NCBI GenBank assembly: GCA_029204225.1
Contig: CM055110.1
Location: 16,089,306 to 16,153,305 of the forward strand
Direction of reading: 5' to 3'
From: Diphasiastrum complanatum
Lineage: Eukaryota > Streptophyta > Lycopodiopsida > Lycopodiales > Lycopodiaceae
Length of the DNA stretch: 64,000 nt
This document shows positions 35,217 to 46,975 of this stretch, piece by piece (within the stretch, counting starts at the first letter, position 1; every line of letters starts with the position of its first letter). The notes beneath the pieces are model-generated. The model was not told the DNA's origin and did no database searches. It saw only the letters and a list, made by a program, of their open reading frames with translations. The position numbers and the translations under genes were made by a program.

Positions 35217-35317
35217 GCAACGGGAAGGCTCAAATTTGTTCATGCAAATAATAGTATCAAAGGCTACAGGAGCTTCAAGAGAAGGATTTTTGTGTAAAGC
35301 AACAGACTTACGAACTT

Positions 35318-35995
35318 CTATCTCTTTTCAGTAAGATGTGACTTCAAGATCCACAGGTCGATAGGCATAGGGGCAAGAAAATTGACAGTAGGAAGGCTCC
35401 AAAGCTTATAGGCAGTAAAGACAGATTTGAACTCAATAGTTTTGTTGGGTACAAAAGGGATTTGACAATTTTTGGATTGGCAGAAGTCATACGAAGATTG
35501 GTCACCAATGTCACAGATATGTTGAGAAAACAATTCAAGTTGGGAAGCATTGTCCTCATCAAGCTCGTCTAAAAATACCAAAGGCTGTGGTGAAAGTGGT
35601 GCATCAGAGGAGGTATGTGGCACATCAACAGAAGAATTATCATTCTCATTCTCAAGGCATGCAAAGACTTTCCTAATGGGTAGATTAAAAAATCTTTCAT
35701 CTTCTTCAAATCTTTCGACAAATTCATTGAGTCGACCATACAGATCTTCTACCATACTCAACGTCTTTTTAACAAACTCCATATAGATCTTAACCCAGTC
35801 CAAAGTTTCCAACAGATCAGTCAAACACAAAACCTTATCTTTAGGTCCAGCAGAAGAACAAGTAGCCCTATCAGTGTCAATGATAAAGGAATGCATCAGT
35901 ATGGCCTTCTTCATACAACAAATAAGCGTCTGAATAATATGGTTAGGTGGAGGTAGGGGCTCCCCATAACCCAAAAGAGCAGTATCCTGAACCCA
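35318..35995 (-). CDS. Uncharacterised open frame, about 218-225 codons
   Basis: A long open minus-strand frame in stop-rich surroundings. It runs from a stop at about 35996 to the TAA near 35318. The frame as drawn opens at a TTG; the first in-frame ATG is about 21 codons later (MKKAILMHSF). A splice-acceptor-like GGTTCAG just upstream makes an exon possible. The product is acidic, with ETLDWVKIYMEFVKKTLSMVEDLYGRLNEFVERFEEDE likely helical, then a Ser/Pro-rich stretch. No family is recognised. It sits next to repeat R copy 2 and may belong to an unknown element, or be a host gene fragment. Confidence 0.4.
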   Translation of the reverse strand, partial: WVQDTALLGYGEPLPPPNHIIQTLICCMKKAILMHSFIIDTDRATCSSAGPKDKVLCLTDLLETLDWVKIYMEFVKKTLSMVEDLYGRLNEFVERFEEDERFFNLPIRKVFACLENENDNSSVDVPHTSSDAPLSPQPLVFLDELDEDNASQLELFSQHICDIGDQSSYDFCQSKNCQIPFVPNKTIEFKSVFTAYKLWSLPTVNFLAPMPIDLWILKSHLTEKR

Positions 35996-36118
35996 TCATG
36001 TGGACTAAAACATGAAAACAAACCTTTGTTAGCTTATGAACTAGATAAATGGTAAGGGTTTAGTACTATCCCAACCAAGGAATAGTTGGAGTTACACCTC
36101 AAGGGTGTAGAGAGAGAG

Positions 36119-36715
36119 ATACACAATTTCACATAGTTCCTCTTGACAAAGCAAGACCAAACCCTTTGAAGCCTTTATTCATAAACCAACAAGGTACAGT
36201 AAAGCTAAAAAGTAAAATATAGTACAATAAAATACCATATAGCCACTCTCAAAATGTCCAGCTGATACCTGCCACCATCCGACAACCAAAAACTGCACGA
36301 GTTAGTACAGTGGGGAAGATAGGTGTCATAGCTGAGCGTTAGTTGTTATCCATGTCCAAAAGAAGTTATACTACTCATCAGCATAAATAGGATTTTAAAA
36401 CATAGTCCAATCTTCCCAAACACAAAGATGATTTTATAGCGATAGGCCAAGCCCCTCTGTTATCATATCAGGGTGAGTGCCATGATGATCAATTTTTGGG
36501 CATTGGTCCGTATCGGTTTATTTTGTTTATAGCAAAAGTATGAAAAGTTTTCACCATGTATATTGCTCATCGCTAAAAAAATGGTGTGAACACGTGTGCC
36601 AGTGTCAGAGCAAATCCATGCTATTCTAACCCGTGTGACTTAAGAAATGTCACGCACTACTATCCATACTCCTGGGCATATCCATGCTTTCCAGTTGTAT
36701 CTCACCATAGTCTGA
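36119..36715. repeat. Dispersed repeat R, copy 2
   Basis: Same orientation and content as 16524-17050: ATACACAATTTCACATAGTT, CCAGCTGATACCTGCCACC, AGTACAGTGGGGAAGATAGG, then GGCATATCCATGC near 36675. It includes about 60 bp near 36600-36665 not seen in copy 1. No PBS or coding part is visible. Confidence 0.8.
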
Positions 36716-38049
36716 TATAACAACCGAATGGGTAGTAAATTAGCATACGCCATGGTTGAATAGTGTAAATACGAGTAAACTTACGTTTATCATAACTCCA
36801 TATCCATCCTGTGGTTTTTCTTGAACCCTTGTATCGGATAGGCTTCATTTTATTGATGAGGTTCTCATGGTTTTCATGAGGTATCAAGGCAGATCCGTGC
36901 CATTCTAGTCCTTCTGTAAAAACCATTTATCTTACTCAAATCCATGTTGTCCAAGATAATTTGAGGAGAAACCTTGCTTTGGGACAATGTGGGTGTCATT
37001 AAACGTAGAAAATATCTATGAAGTAATACAGTCAAACTGAATAGAAACCAGCTAAATTCTGTGTTTTAGGATCTTCATTAGTCACCTAGAATGGAATATA
37101 TTCGTGAAGAGACACCTTACCTTTCGAGCATAGGTGATGTTTGCAAAATCTGAAAACTGTTCAGAAAACCCTTACCTGGATGATTGTAGCAGTGGTCTCT
37201 TGTGAGGATGCCATGTTTAGTCCCCTCGAGTGCTCTTGTCTTCCTTAGTCTTAAAACGTTCATACCGTTATTGTCAACCATTGCGAAAGCGATAATAAGT
37301 ACTTTAAGAAGAGCCTATCATTCATAGCTTATACAAATTTGAAGCGAATGGTTTCATACCTGTGCAAACGCTTATCGCTTTATGGTTCAAAACTGAACCT
37401 AATCGAAAATGAAGATAGTAGTGATATTCGATGCTACAAAGAGTGCAAGTTTAATTTGTTAGTGCTTACACATAGTAGTCTTCCCTGTGAAGAAGCAATC
37501 AATCACAAGTATGATAACAAAACTGTTTACAGCATGAGGTATACTAATTATAATTAGCATGTGCCAGCATTTGAGTTGTATCTTTTGATAATAGTATGAT
37601 ATTACAATAGCTTCGTTTCTGGAGTATGTATGTAACCCTTAGTTACTTATGGAACAACCACATATTCATGTTGTCCTTTGAAGGATAGTAAAGCATACTG
37701 TAAATTGTAGTTAACAAACCACATTATCATCCATTATTATCTATGATACGGAGTTTGAATCCATATAACCATTTGTGAGATAGGAAATGCTTCATCGTTG
37801 GTCATAATGAAGCACTTGCCTCAATCGATGACACACGATGTATAGCTACCATTATCATGCTTTTTGAAGTATGCAGAAGAAAATCTTGGTTCATCACTGG
37901 TCCATCACTGGATAGCTACCCATAAGTATCAGTATTTTGATTATCTTGCTCAGGATAGATCGTTGCAGGTCCATCGTTGGATAGCAACCTATCCGTCCTC
38001 AGCAAGACTCTCCATTACTGAGTGAGCTTCATCGCTGGTCTATCGGCAA
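36716..38049. other. Unassigned sequence before the Y array
   Basis: No domain recognised. Near 37880-38045 the phrase CCATC(A/G)(C/T)TGGATAGC-like recurs four or five times, and a related phrase is found near 43505. These may be the outer part of a Y-type LTR or another unnamed element. Confidence 0.45.
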
Positions 38050-38432
38050 TCATCTCTAGATCATAATAACATGTATGTGAATACAAAGATTTGTAAGAGA
38101 CAGAGAGAGACATAGAAAATAGAGTAAGAAAGTAAAGACACCATAGCTGTGCATGAAAGTCTGCCAATGAGCAGAACACAGCGAAAGAGTAGAATGTCAT
38201 TCCGCCAACGAGCGAGACATTGACGAGTTCACTCTAAATTAAAACTGATAATACAGTCACTCTATTTTTGTACATCTTGTCTTGTGCTGTGTATCATGAT
38301 TGCTAGAATAGAATGTGTTTTGTGATGTGTACTCAAGTGTCTGGGATCCTGTAACAGCTTCCGCACAAAAATAAATCTGAAGATAGAAAATTGTTCATGA
38401 TAAAGAAGACAAAGAGGATGAATACGAATCAG
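38050..38432 (+). repeat. Y LTR-a, truncated
   Basis: Matches the last half of LTR-b, from ATCTCTAGATCATAATAACATG to ACGAATCAGTC. Both its 5' half and its last 20 bases or so are missing; RNase H follows with no PBS. Confidence 0.85.
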
Positions 38433-38804
38433 TCCTTGGTAGCTCAATCATGTTGCGAAGCTGAGTATGTCATAGCCTCGAAGTGGCGAATGAGGTAGTG
38501 TGGCTGCAAATGATGTTGGAGGCAATCGGAATACCACAAAAGGGGCCAAGCACGATGATGATGGACTCCAAGAGTGCAATCTATCTGTCCCAGGATCCCG
38601 TCTTCCATTCAAAGATGAAGCACATTCCTCTGAAGTACCATCACATTCGAGATTTGATCTTGAATGGAGAGCTCCAGGTCCAGTTCATAAAATCAGAAAG
38701 TATGATTGTAGATCTCCTCACGAAACCGCTCGACAAGCCACTCTTTACCAAGCAAAGAGAGGCAATTGGATTGAACGAACAAAGTTGCAAGGTTCAAGAG
38801 GGAG
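38433..38804 (+). pseudogene. Y RNase H remnant, first unit
   Basis: Encodes SCCEAEYVIAS, then after a one-base frame change NEVVWLQMMLEAIGIPQKGPS, SKSAIYLSQDPVFHSKMKHIPLKYHHIRD and VDLLTKPLDKPLFTKQREAIGL. It has the RNase H order of copia. The frame continues into LTR-b to 39094. The second unit at 41188-41557 is nearly the same. Confidence 0.88.
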
Positions 38805-39609
38805 TGTCAGAAATGGTGAACTCCCACAGCTTTGTCGCAGCACTAACAAGACACGAAGGTCGAACGAGAACAATTCGCGATAGTCAACGAGTCTTTGACT
38901 CAAAGCACGAACGATTCGCGAATCAATCACGAATCGCAAATGCACCTCCAGGACTGCAAACCACAAAAGGGACGTGGAACAAAAACTACGAAAAGAAACG
39001 AAAAGAACGAAAGCAAACGGGAGACGATGAATTAGACGAAGAAAAATCTTTTGAGCTGCCAGCTGGCAGCTCAACGGGCTTCAGACCCAGCTGAATCGAG
39101 TAGCAATGACAAAGACTAACTAACTAGTTGATTAGCGTTAACTAGTCATGTGATTCGACGTTTAGCTATCTTGTAAACTCCACATAGTGGAGGTATAAAT
39201 GATCATCTCTGGATCATAATAATATGTTTGTGAATACAGAGATATGTAAGAGACAGAGAGAGACATAGCAAATAGAGTAAGAAAGTAAAGACACCATAGC
39301 TGTGCATGAAAGTCTGCCAATGAGCAGAACACAGTGAAAGAGTAGAATGTCATTTCGCCAATGAGCAAGACACTGACGAGTTCACTCTAAATTAAAACTG
39401 ATAATACAGTCACTCTATTTTTGTACATCTCGTCTTGTGCTGTGTATCATGATTGCTAGAATAGAATGTGTTCTGTGATGTCTAGTCAAGTATCTGGGAT
39501 CCTGTAACAGCTTCCGCACAAAAATAAATATAAAGATAAAAAATTGTTCGTGATAAAGAAGACGAAGAGGACGAATACGAATCAGTCCCACACACGCGCT
39601 TCCGCGACA
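38805..39609 (+). repeat. Y LTR-b (805 bp)
   Basis: TGTCAGAAATGG...CTTCCGCGACA. It starts after a polypurine tract and ends at the PBS. It carries many ACGAA-rich steps near 38860-39020. Confidence 0.93.
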
Positions 39610-39622
39610 TGGTATCAGAGCC
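39610..39622 (+). other. Primer binding site in the Y array
   Basis: TGGTATCAGAGCC directly after LTR-b. Confidence 0.93.
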
Positions 39623-39663
39623 AACGGGTTGTCACTATTGGTGATTCTTTCAGACAACATAAT

Positions 39664-41030
39664 ATGGCTACGACAATCCAGACCAGAGTAGCAATCAGTC
39701 TCGATGGCGCAAATTACAGAATCTGGAAATTCAAAATCAAAACACTCCTGAAGGGCGAAGGCATCTGGTCGGTGACCGAGCTCTCAGAGGTGCAGCCTCC
39801 AGAGGGAGACCCAAGGAGAGCTGAATGGATCAAAAAGGATGAGCACGCAATGGCGATCATCATTTCGTCCATAAATGAAGATCTACTCATGCAGATTGAA
39901 GACTACGAAAGCAGCCATGCAGCATGGGAAAGATTAAAGCAGAAGTATGAAGTGAGGACTGCAGATTCAGTCATGCACGTCACAATCAGCTGCAATTAAT
40001 ACAGTGGGATGGCAACCAGTTGGATCAGCACGTTGAGAAGGTCAGAACAATCTTCGCTCAACTCGCTGCATCAGGACAGGAGCACCAGGTCCCAGCACCA
40101 CAGTAGCTGATGTACTTCATGACATCTCTACCGATGTCCTATCAGCCGCTGAGAATGCTCATACTGAGTCTACCAGATATGACATTTGACAAAGTAGTCA
40201 GTCTTGTCGCTAATGAGAGACTGATGAGAGACAAAGGAGAGGGAAGCAGTGATCAAGAAAAGGCTCTCTTCACGAAAGGAAAGAAGAAGAACAAAAACAA
40301 GCCAAGATTCGAGAAGACAAAGTCCTTGAATCAACAATCTTCTTCTTGTGATCACTGTCACAAACCAGGCCATACAACTAACAAATGCTGGCTCAATCCA
40401 ACAATACCTTGCATGCCCTGCAAGAAGAAAGAGCATTCTGCATATGACTGCAGATTCAACCCAAAAGGAAAAAACAAAACTGAAAAGACAAACGTTGCAG
40501 AATCATCTAAAGATGCAGAAAGAGGAGATGAAGCTTTCACGATACTCGACGAAGCTTCGACAAGCTACTCCGAACATGACTACGATGTGGTCATTGATTC
40601 AGGAGCAACATCTCACATAACCTGCAACAAGAAGATCTTGATCAACTTTCGCGAACTCGAAAACAACAGACTGATGATTCTAGGCAATGGAAGCAGACAC
40701 GATGTCAAGGGCATCGGCTCTCTACAGCTACGAACACTATCAGATCAAGCAGAGCTGCCAGGAGCACTCTATGTGCCCTCACTCAGAAAAGATCTGCTAT
40801 CTGTCTCCAAGATGGCAGATCTAGGCATTCCAATTTTGTTCAATGACAACACTTGCCGTATGATCGAGAAGACGACAAACAAGTTGTTGATGGTCGGCTG
40901 CAGAGGAGGAAACCTCTACTAGGCCAAAATAATCAGCAACTCTAATAGCATATTAAATGCTTCAAAAAATGAAGATCAGCTCTGGCATAGGAGAATGTAT
41001 CCTCTGAACATGTGGAGCCTATACGAATGT
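39664..41030 (+). pseudogene. Y Gag-protease remnant
   Basis: ATG at 39664 (MATTIQTRVAISLDGANYRIWKFKIKTLL). The first frame stops at 39999 at a TAA after the VMHVTISCN stretch; the next runs 40110-40922 with a frame change. Two CCHC knuckles are seen (CDHCHKPGHTTNKC and CMPCKKKEHSAYDC, near 40345-40450). The protease follows with VVIDSGATSHITC (near 40590), and GAG-pre-integrase with LWHRRMYPLN after a TAG at 40920. At about 41030 the sequence jumps to RNase H, losing integrase and RT. Confidence 0.88.
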
Positions 41031-41089
41031 TGGATTAACCTACAGAGCTAGAAACGAAGAGAAAGGATTCGAGCTGCATCACTATAGTA

Positions 41090-41557
41090 ATGCGAGCTAG
41101 GCAAGCAAAGATGACAGCAAGTCCATTACTGGAGGATGTACGATAGCGTGCGGAGCTGCAATCAGCTGGATATGCAAAAAGCAAACTTTGGTAGCTCAAT
41201 CTTGTTGCGAAGTTGAGTATGTCATAGCCTCAAAAGTGGCGAATGAGGTAGTGTGGCTGCAAATGATGTTGGAGGCAATCAGGATACCACAAGAGGGGCC
41301 AAGCACGATGATGATGAACTTCCAGAGTGCAATCTATCTATCCCAGGATCCTATCTTCCATTCAAAGATGAAGCACATTCCTCTGAAGTACCATTACATT
41401 TGAGATTTGATCTTGAAAGGAGAGCTCCAGGTCCAGTTCATAAAATTAGAAAGTATGATTGTAGATCTCCTCACGAAACCACTTGACAAGCCACTCTTTA
41501 CCAAGCAAAGAGAGGCAATTGGATTGAACGAACAAAGCTGCAAGGTTCAAGAGGGAG
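41090..41557 (+). pseudogene. Y RNase H remnant, second unit
   Basis: Resumes with ASKDDSKSITGGCTI-type coding in a broken frame, then MVAQSCCEVEYVIASKVANEVVWLQ (41188), SAIYLSQDPIFHSKMKHIPLKYHYI, a TGA at 41401, and DLILKGELQVQFIKLES to the polypurine tract. Confidence 0.88.
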
Positions 41558-42362
41558 TGTCAGAAATGGTGAACTCCCACAGCTTTGTCGTAGCACGAAC
41601 AAGACACGAAGGTCGAACGAGAACAATTCGCGATAGTCAACGAGTCTTTGACTCAAAGCACGAACGATTCGCAAATCAATCACGAATCGCAAATGCACCT
41701 CCAGGACTGCAAACCACAAAAGGGACGTGGAACAAAAACTACGAAAAGAAACAAAAAGAACAAAAGCAAACGGGAGACGATGAATTAGACGAAGAAAAAT
41801 CTTTCGCGCTGCCAGCTGGCAGCTTAACGGGCTTCACGCCCAACTGAAATGAGTAGCAATGACAGAGACTAACTAACTAGTTGATTAGCGTTAACTAGTC
41901 ATGTGATTCGACGTTTAGCTATCTTGTATACTCCACATAGTGGAGGTATAAATGATTATCTCTGGATCATAATAACATGTATGTGAATACAGAGATATGT
42001 AAGAGACAGAGAGAGACGTAGCAAATAGAATAAGAAAGTAAAGACACCATAGTTGTGCATGAAAGTCTACCGACAAGCAGAACACAACGAAAGAGTAGAA
42101 TGTCATTCCGCCAACGAGCGAGACACTAACGAGTTCACTCTAAATTAAAATTGATAATACAGTCACTCTATTTTTGTACATCTCGTCTTGTGTTGTGTAT
42201 CATGAATGCTAGAATAGAATGTGTTCTGTGATGTGTATTTGAGTGTCTGTGATCCTGTAACAACTTCTGTACAAAAGAAAATATGAAGACATAAAATTGT
42301 TGGCGATAAAGAAGACGAAGAGGACGAATATGAATCAGTCCCACACACGTGCTTCCACGACA
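41558..42362 (+). repeat. Y LTR-c (805 bp)
   Basis: TGTCAGAAATGG...CTTCCACGACA, the same length as LTR-b. The following AAAAT has no partner to test, because the upstream unit begins inside another copy. Confidence 0.93.
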
Positions 42363-42535
42363 AAAATAACTCTCATAGGCAGCCAACATTCTCAAGACAT
42401 AAAAGCTACACTTACAATCCTTCTAGAAACTGTAATGGAATAAATCTCATCTCTCCTTCGGGTTTAAAGACAAATTTGTTGGCCAATTTTAGGGCAGTCA
42501 AAGAAGTAGGTTCTAGGTCAAATCTAGTCTACTTG

Positions 42536-42836
42536 CATGGAAGAAGTATGGCACAAGAGGATGGGGCATCTCAACTTTAAGTCATTGGAGGTAATGGCAA
42601 GAAAGCAAGTTGTGATCGATCTTCCAAGTTTCTTAACTAGCATCAATCACGTTTGTGAGCAATGTGCTTTGTCAAAGTCATATAGATTATCTTATAAGAG
42701 ATCTACATATAGATCTACTATGCCTTTTCAAGTTGTGCATTTGGATATTCATGGAGCTACTAGAATTAGCAATAGTGGTGCTAAGATGTATGTGACTTTA
42801 TTCATGATTTTAGTCTGGTTGTGTAGGAGTGAAGTC
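42536..42836 (+). pseudogene. X-like copia pre-integrase/integrase fragment
   Basis: Encodes EEVWHKRMGHLNFKSLEVMARKQVVIDLPS, NHVCEQCALSKSYRLSYKRST and FQVVHLDIHGATRISNSGAKMYVTL. It is close to the X family at 49.2-49.5 kb. It is cut after the first catalytic Asp and has no LTR. The 170 bases before it (42363-42535) were not recognised. Confidence 0.88.
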
Positions 42837-42849
42837 TAGAGACTTCAGA

Positions 42850-43450
42850 AGCTTGTCGAGCTTATTGTACCAAGATCATGATGTCTGCTTCAGACCATAC
42901 TAGTTGGATTAGCATGTCAAAAGGATCAGAACGATCTTCGCTCAACTTGCTACATCTAGACAGGAGCACTAGGTCACAGCACCATAGCGACTGATGTACT
43001 TCATGAAATCTCTACCTACGTCCTATCAACCGTTGAGAACGCACATTCTAAGAACTTTAGACTTGTCAGAAATGGTGAACTCCAGCAACTTTGTCATAGC
43101 ACAAACAAGACACGAAGGTCGAACGAGAACAATTTATGACAGTCAATGTGTCTTTGACTCGAAGCACGAACAATTCGCGAATCAATCACAAATCGCAAAC
43201 ACACCTCCAAGATCGCAAACCGCAAAAGGGACGCGAAACAAAAACTACGAAAAGAATGAAAACAAACGAGAGATTACGAATCAGACAAAGAAAAATCTTT
43301 CGCGCTACCAGCTAGTAGCTCAACGGGCTTCACACCTAGCTGAAACGAGTAGCAACGATGGAGAGTAACTAACTAGTTGATTAGCGTTAACTAGTCATGT
43401 GATTTGACGTTCAGCTATCTTGTAAACTCCACATAGTAGAGGTATAAGAG
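42850..43450 (+). pseudogene. Y Gag piece joined to a partial Y LTR
   Basis: 42850-43060 is a decayed Gag stretch (MYFMKSLPTSYQPLRTHI at 42994). It runs straight into TGTCAGAAATGGTGAACTCC at about 43073, the Y LTR start. The LTR follows for about 380 bp and stops near AGTAGAGGTATAAG. Joining Gag to an LTR start without RNase H means a large internal deletion. Confidence 0.75.
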
Positions 43451-43899
43451 GATAGAATATGGAGTAAAAATTATGCCAAAAATGGTAATATGAACTCTCA
43501 TTGATCCATTGCTGGACAGCGGATTCATACCTTCCTATTTATCATCAACCACATCTGATAACATTCATAAGTATACAAGAGATGAATGCAAATACATGAT
43601 ACGAGCAAAACCACATACCATAGGGTTTAAAGCAGATAACTTCAAGCCAGGGAGGGCGCCATCTCTTCCAAACTTCTTCTCACTGTAAAGTAAAAGAAAC
43701 TCCTTCGAGAACAGGCTACATATAGTGGTTCTGTAGGAAGTATCGTGGAAGCTCCCCTTCAACCAAAAATGGTGGAAACATTCTTTTTGAAAAAGTATCA
43801 AAACAGGTTGGGTTGGCAAAAAAGTTTAGGACCCTCATATCATAGTTGTTTGTTTATGGCGTGATCAAGGGTAGTAATTTTTTATAAAGAAGAGTCCAT

Positions 43900-43903
<4 letters not shown>
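43451..43903. other. Unassigned sequence
   Basis: Nothing recognised. A CCATTGCTGGACAGC phrase near 43507 resembles phrases at 37880-38045. Confidence 0.4.

Positions 43904-43983
<80 letters not shown>
43904..43983. repeat. (GA)n microsatellite, about 80 bp
   Basis: A pure dinucleotide run. Confidence 0.97.
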
Positions 43984-43985
<2 letters not shown>

Positions 43986-44062
43986 CAAGTATGTATCTCA
44001 TTGTGAATCGTAGGGTTAATGGATGTAGTGTTAATGCTTAGGGTTAATTGTTGTTAGACTTA

Positions 44063-44400
44063 GAGTTCATTGGGAAAGGACTTGTTCATGAAGCATAGAA
44101 CTTCACTTGGAGTATTATCGAAGTCTGTGTTAAAACTAGTTGAAGAGGGAGTGTGAAAGATTTCAACTAGTTTAGTCAAAAATGCTATTTTTGTATATTT
44201 GACAATTGAGGCCAATTTTCATATTAGACTTAGAGTTTGACTTTTCAAAGTTAATTAGTCTAAATTTCATTTAAATAGACACTTTTTGAAAGTGTGGGAA
44301 AGTTGGTAGTCGAGTTTGAGTAGATTCAAATTTAGAAGTTGGGTACATTGATTCTAGACCCAAAAATAGTAGGGTTTACCCAAACTATTTGGTCGCTACT
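44063..44400 (+). pseudogene. X RNase H tail and partial LTR
   Basis: Encodes GKDLFMKHRTSLGVLSKSVLKLVEEGV with the polypurine tract, then the X LTR start TGTGAAAGATTTCAACTAG at 44152. The LTR matches 33543 onward for about 250 bp and then stops near 44400. It is in the plus orientation. Confidence 0.85.
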
Positions 44401-44429
44401 TAGAGAGAGGAGAGAAGAGAGAGGGAATT

Positions 44430-44652
<223 letters not shown>

Positions 44653-45122
44653 CCAAGAAAGGAGAGATAAATAGAGATAGAAATAGAAAGAGCAAGAACT
44701 TTATTAAGAATAGAGATGATGCTTTACAATGGAAAATGGCCTCCTTATATAGTTGAAAGAGGAGCCCATCTTGGCTCTCATTGGCCCTTTCTAATTGGCT
44801 AGAATCATAATCTTGGCCATTCAAACTAAGCTAATTGCAATCTAATGGTTTAATAAGAAGAGGACCAAACTCATATGATTCATGTGAGATTCCCTCAACT
44901 TAGAACCATGTAACTTGACTTTGCCAACAGTATTTTAAGTGGTGGGACCCATTTGTTTATTATTGTGCAGGAAATATCCACAACAACATCAAAGATCCTA
45001 TTAGTGAATGATAAGGGTACTTCGCATGTCGAGTACTTCACTATCAGAATCAGCAGAAGTAGGTTTAGTCATTACTATACTTGGATCCATTGGAGTATCA
45101 ATGGGTTTGCAATCTGACATAT
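44653..45122. other. Unassigned sequence, LTR-like in style
   Basis: No coding part. CAAGAACTTTATTAAGAATAG near 44690 contains a reversed polyadenylation-like signal, as in antisense LTRs, but ends were not found. The last five bases (CATAT, 45118-45122) flank the gypsy Z LTR. Confidence 0.4.
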
Positions 45123-45722
45123 TGTTGTGGGTTTCTTTCCTTGCCTAACCCGAATCCAAGATCTAGTCAATCTAGCATCAAAGAGACGGAGTTAGTTGTC
45201 ACGTGTAGGTTCGTTCCCATGAGAGCGATAGTTTAGTTCAGATTTCAACATGAATGGAAGATTCACATCTATCTCTACATCCATTAACCCTAATCTTTAA
45301 CACTACTCATCCCTTAACACTTACAATCCCTTAACACTACACATCCACAACAGAGATAGCTTACTCTTTCTCTCTCTCTCCCTTTCTCTCTCATAAAAAG
45401 TATAATAACATAGAATCCCAATAACACTAAGATCCAACAATTAGCAAAATCCAAATAAGCATGAGAGATGGAGGAAAAGTGATAGACGGCAAGGACATTC
45501 ATCAATCCATTTCTGAAGAGAACCAATCTGCTTTATTGAAATGAGAAAATCAACATGAGGAGCAACTCGAGTTGGTCCCTACTTATAGTAGAGAGGAGGA
45601 ACCTGGCCTCTGAATCCTATTGGTCCAATCTTGCCTCTCTTTTTATTCAGATTTAAAAAAGTTTGGAAACCATCAAAATCGGAGGGAAACCCAACTTTAT
45701 TCACTAACTTGACATTTAGGCC
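45123..45722 (-). repeat. Gypsy Z 3' LTR
   Basis: The left edge TGTTGTGGGTTTC is shared with 61629-61797, about 95% alike over 168 bp by eye. On the minus strand the LTR therefore ends ...CCCACAACA. The inner boundary is set only roughly by the purine run GCATAGGGCC after the integrase stop. A CT-rich microsatellite lies near 45365-45395. Confidence 0.75.
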
Positions 45723-45729
45723 CTATGCG

Positions 45730-46040
45730 TAAGGATGAGATTTAAAATTCAATCGGCATGACAACATCTTGACCATAAACCAGTTGTAAAGGTGTTTGAT
45801 TTGTACTATTTTTGTAAGCGGTTTTGAATGCCCATAATGCTGCATACAGTTTATGTTCCCAATCAGATCTACTCGCTTCAACTGTCTTTGTCATAATGGT
45901 GTAGAGAATCTTATTGGAAAATTCAGCTTGGCCATTTCCTCTGGGATAGTAGGGAGTACTAAATCAGTGTATAACAAAAAAATCTTCTAGTAAACACTTT
46001 ATTGTTTGATTGACAAAGTACCCCGGTCACTGACAATCTC
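45730..46040 (-). pseudogene. Gypsy Z integrase, C-terminal half
   Basis: On the minus strand: SEIVSDRG at the right edge, then FVNQTIKCLLEDFFVIH, FSTPYYPRGNGQAEFSNKILYTIM, SDWEHKLYAALWAFKTAYKNSTNQTPLQLVYGQDVVMPIEF and a stop. This is the gypsy integrase core end, with the catalytic Asp in SDRG and the Glu in QAE. A stop and a frameshift are present. The first half ends FGCPI at 55,250; nothing seems to be missing between the halves. Confidence 0.9.
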
Positions 46041-46302
46041 GCTTCATCTACACATGTAGGTTCATCAGAAGAGGTTAGGAAAGCATACTTATTTCCAGTA
46101 ACTACTTGCTTACCCTTTTCATCATATGTGGGCCTCGAAGGCATTTGTCTTTCCCTTGATGTTCTCCTTGACTTTTGACTTGATGATGGTCCTTCATCAT
46201 CACCATCCAAAGTATGATCCTTTACATCAACATCAAGAATGTTAGATCCATCCACGTCACCATCAATAATACTTGAAGATACTTTTGGAATGTTTCCCTC
46301 AT
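46040..46302 (-). pseudogene. X-like copia linker fragment, 5' of RT (piece D)
   Basis: On the minus strand DEGNIPKVSSS...DHTLDGDDEGPSSSQKSRRTSRERQMPSRPTYDEKGKQVV...FLTSSDEPTCVDEA, the stretch between integrase and RT in family X. It stops exactly where the gypsy Z integrase begins. The RT that should follow begins at 55,250. Its upstream end nearly continues the integrase that ends KVYIPYTN at 48,600. Confidence 0.88.
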
Positions 46303-46975
46303 CATTTTGATTGGATCTCTATTTTGTGAGGTTTTTGAACTTCAATAGAATGTGTTTCGATCTTAGGAAGTGGCAAGATTCATTAGATTGTTGGTAGATC
46401 ATAGGCTGATCAAGATTTCTTCATTCTATTTGTTGATTTGCTAGATATAAGTGCAAGAAGAGAATTGAGAGGTTCCATATCTTTGTGATTTCTTTTGGAA
46501 ACATTTGTTGTATTTTAAAAGAGTGCTTTGTGAATTGGAATAGGTTGAAAGAGAAAGACCAGGTCATTGCAACATGGCTACAATGAGTGGATTCATGTTG
46601 AAATGCAATGATAAGCTTACCTCATTCAACTACTCTACATGGAAGGTGAGGATGGAATCACTTCTTGAAATGCATGAGTTGATGGATACTGTTGTAGGGT
46701 TGGAGGAGAGACCCTTGGATCAACAAGAGCAATTTTTCAAGTTGTACATTCAGATATTCATGGAACTACTACAATTACCAATAGTGGAGCTAAGATGTAT
46801 GTAAGTTTCATTGATGACTTTAGTAGATTTTGTTGGATCTATCTACTAAAGAGAAAAGATGAAGTGTATGATGTCTTTGTGAAGTTCAAGAATGCAAGGG
46901 AGAACCAATTTTTCCCAAGGATCAAGTGCTTGGGGAGTGACAATGGTGGTGAGTATATCTCAATCACAAACATGC
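46303..46975 (+). pseudogene. X copia leader, Gag start and integrase fragment (piece C)
   Basis: A plus-strand leader from ATTTTGATTGGATC, an ATG at 46574 (MATMSGFMLKCNDKLTSFNYSTWKVRMESLLEM) and about 53 Gag codons, then a deletion into integrase at about 46735: VHSDIHG-type coding in another frame, FIDDFSRFCWIYLLK and CLGSDNGGEYIS. It is cut at 46,975, where minus-strand copia begins. Its continuation KFKAFC is at 32,897 on the minus strand, two bases short of perfect contiguity. Confidence 0.88.

Larger units (their letters stand above)
38050..42362 (+). mobile_element. Y copia tandem array with three LTRs
   Basis: Order: truncated LTR-a (38050-38432), RNase H (38433-38804), LTR-b (38805-39609), gag and protease (39664-41030), RNase H (41090-41557), LTR-c (41558-42362). 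LTR-b and LTR-c are both 805 bp and closely similar. A polypurine tract (CAAGAGGGAG) precedes both. LTR-b is followed by TGGTATCAGAGCC. Two consecutive units share LTR-b, so this is not one insertion. It fits unequal recombination between LTRs of the family. RT and integrase are missing from both units. Confidence 0.88.
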
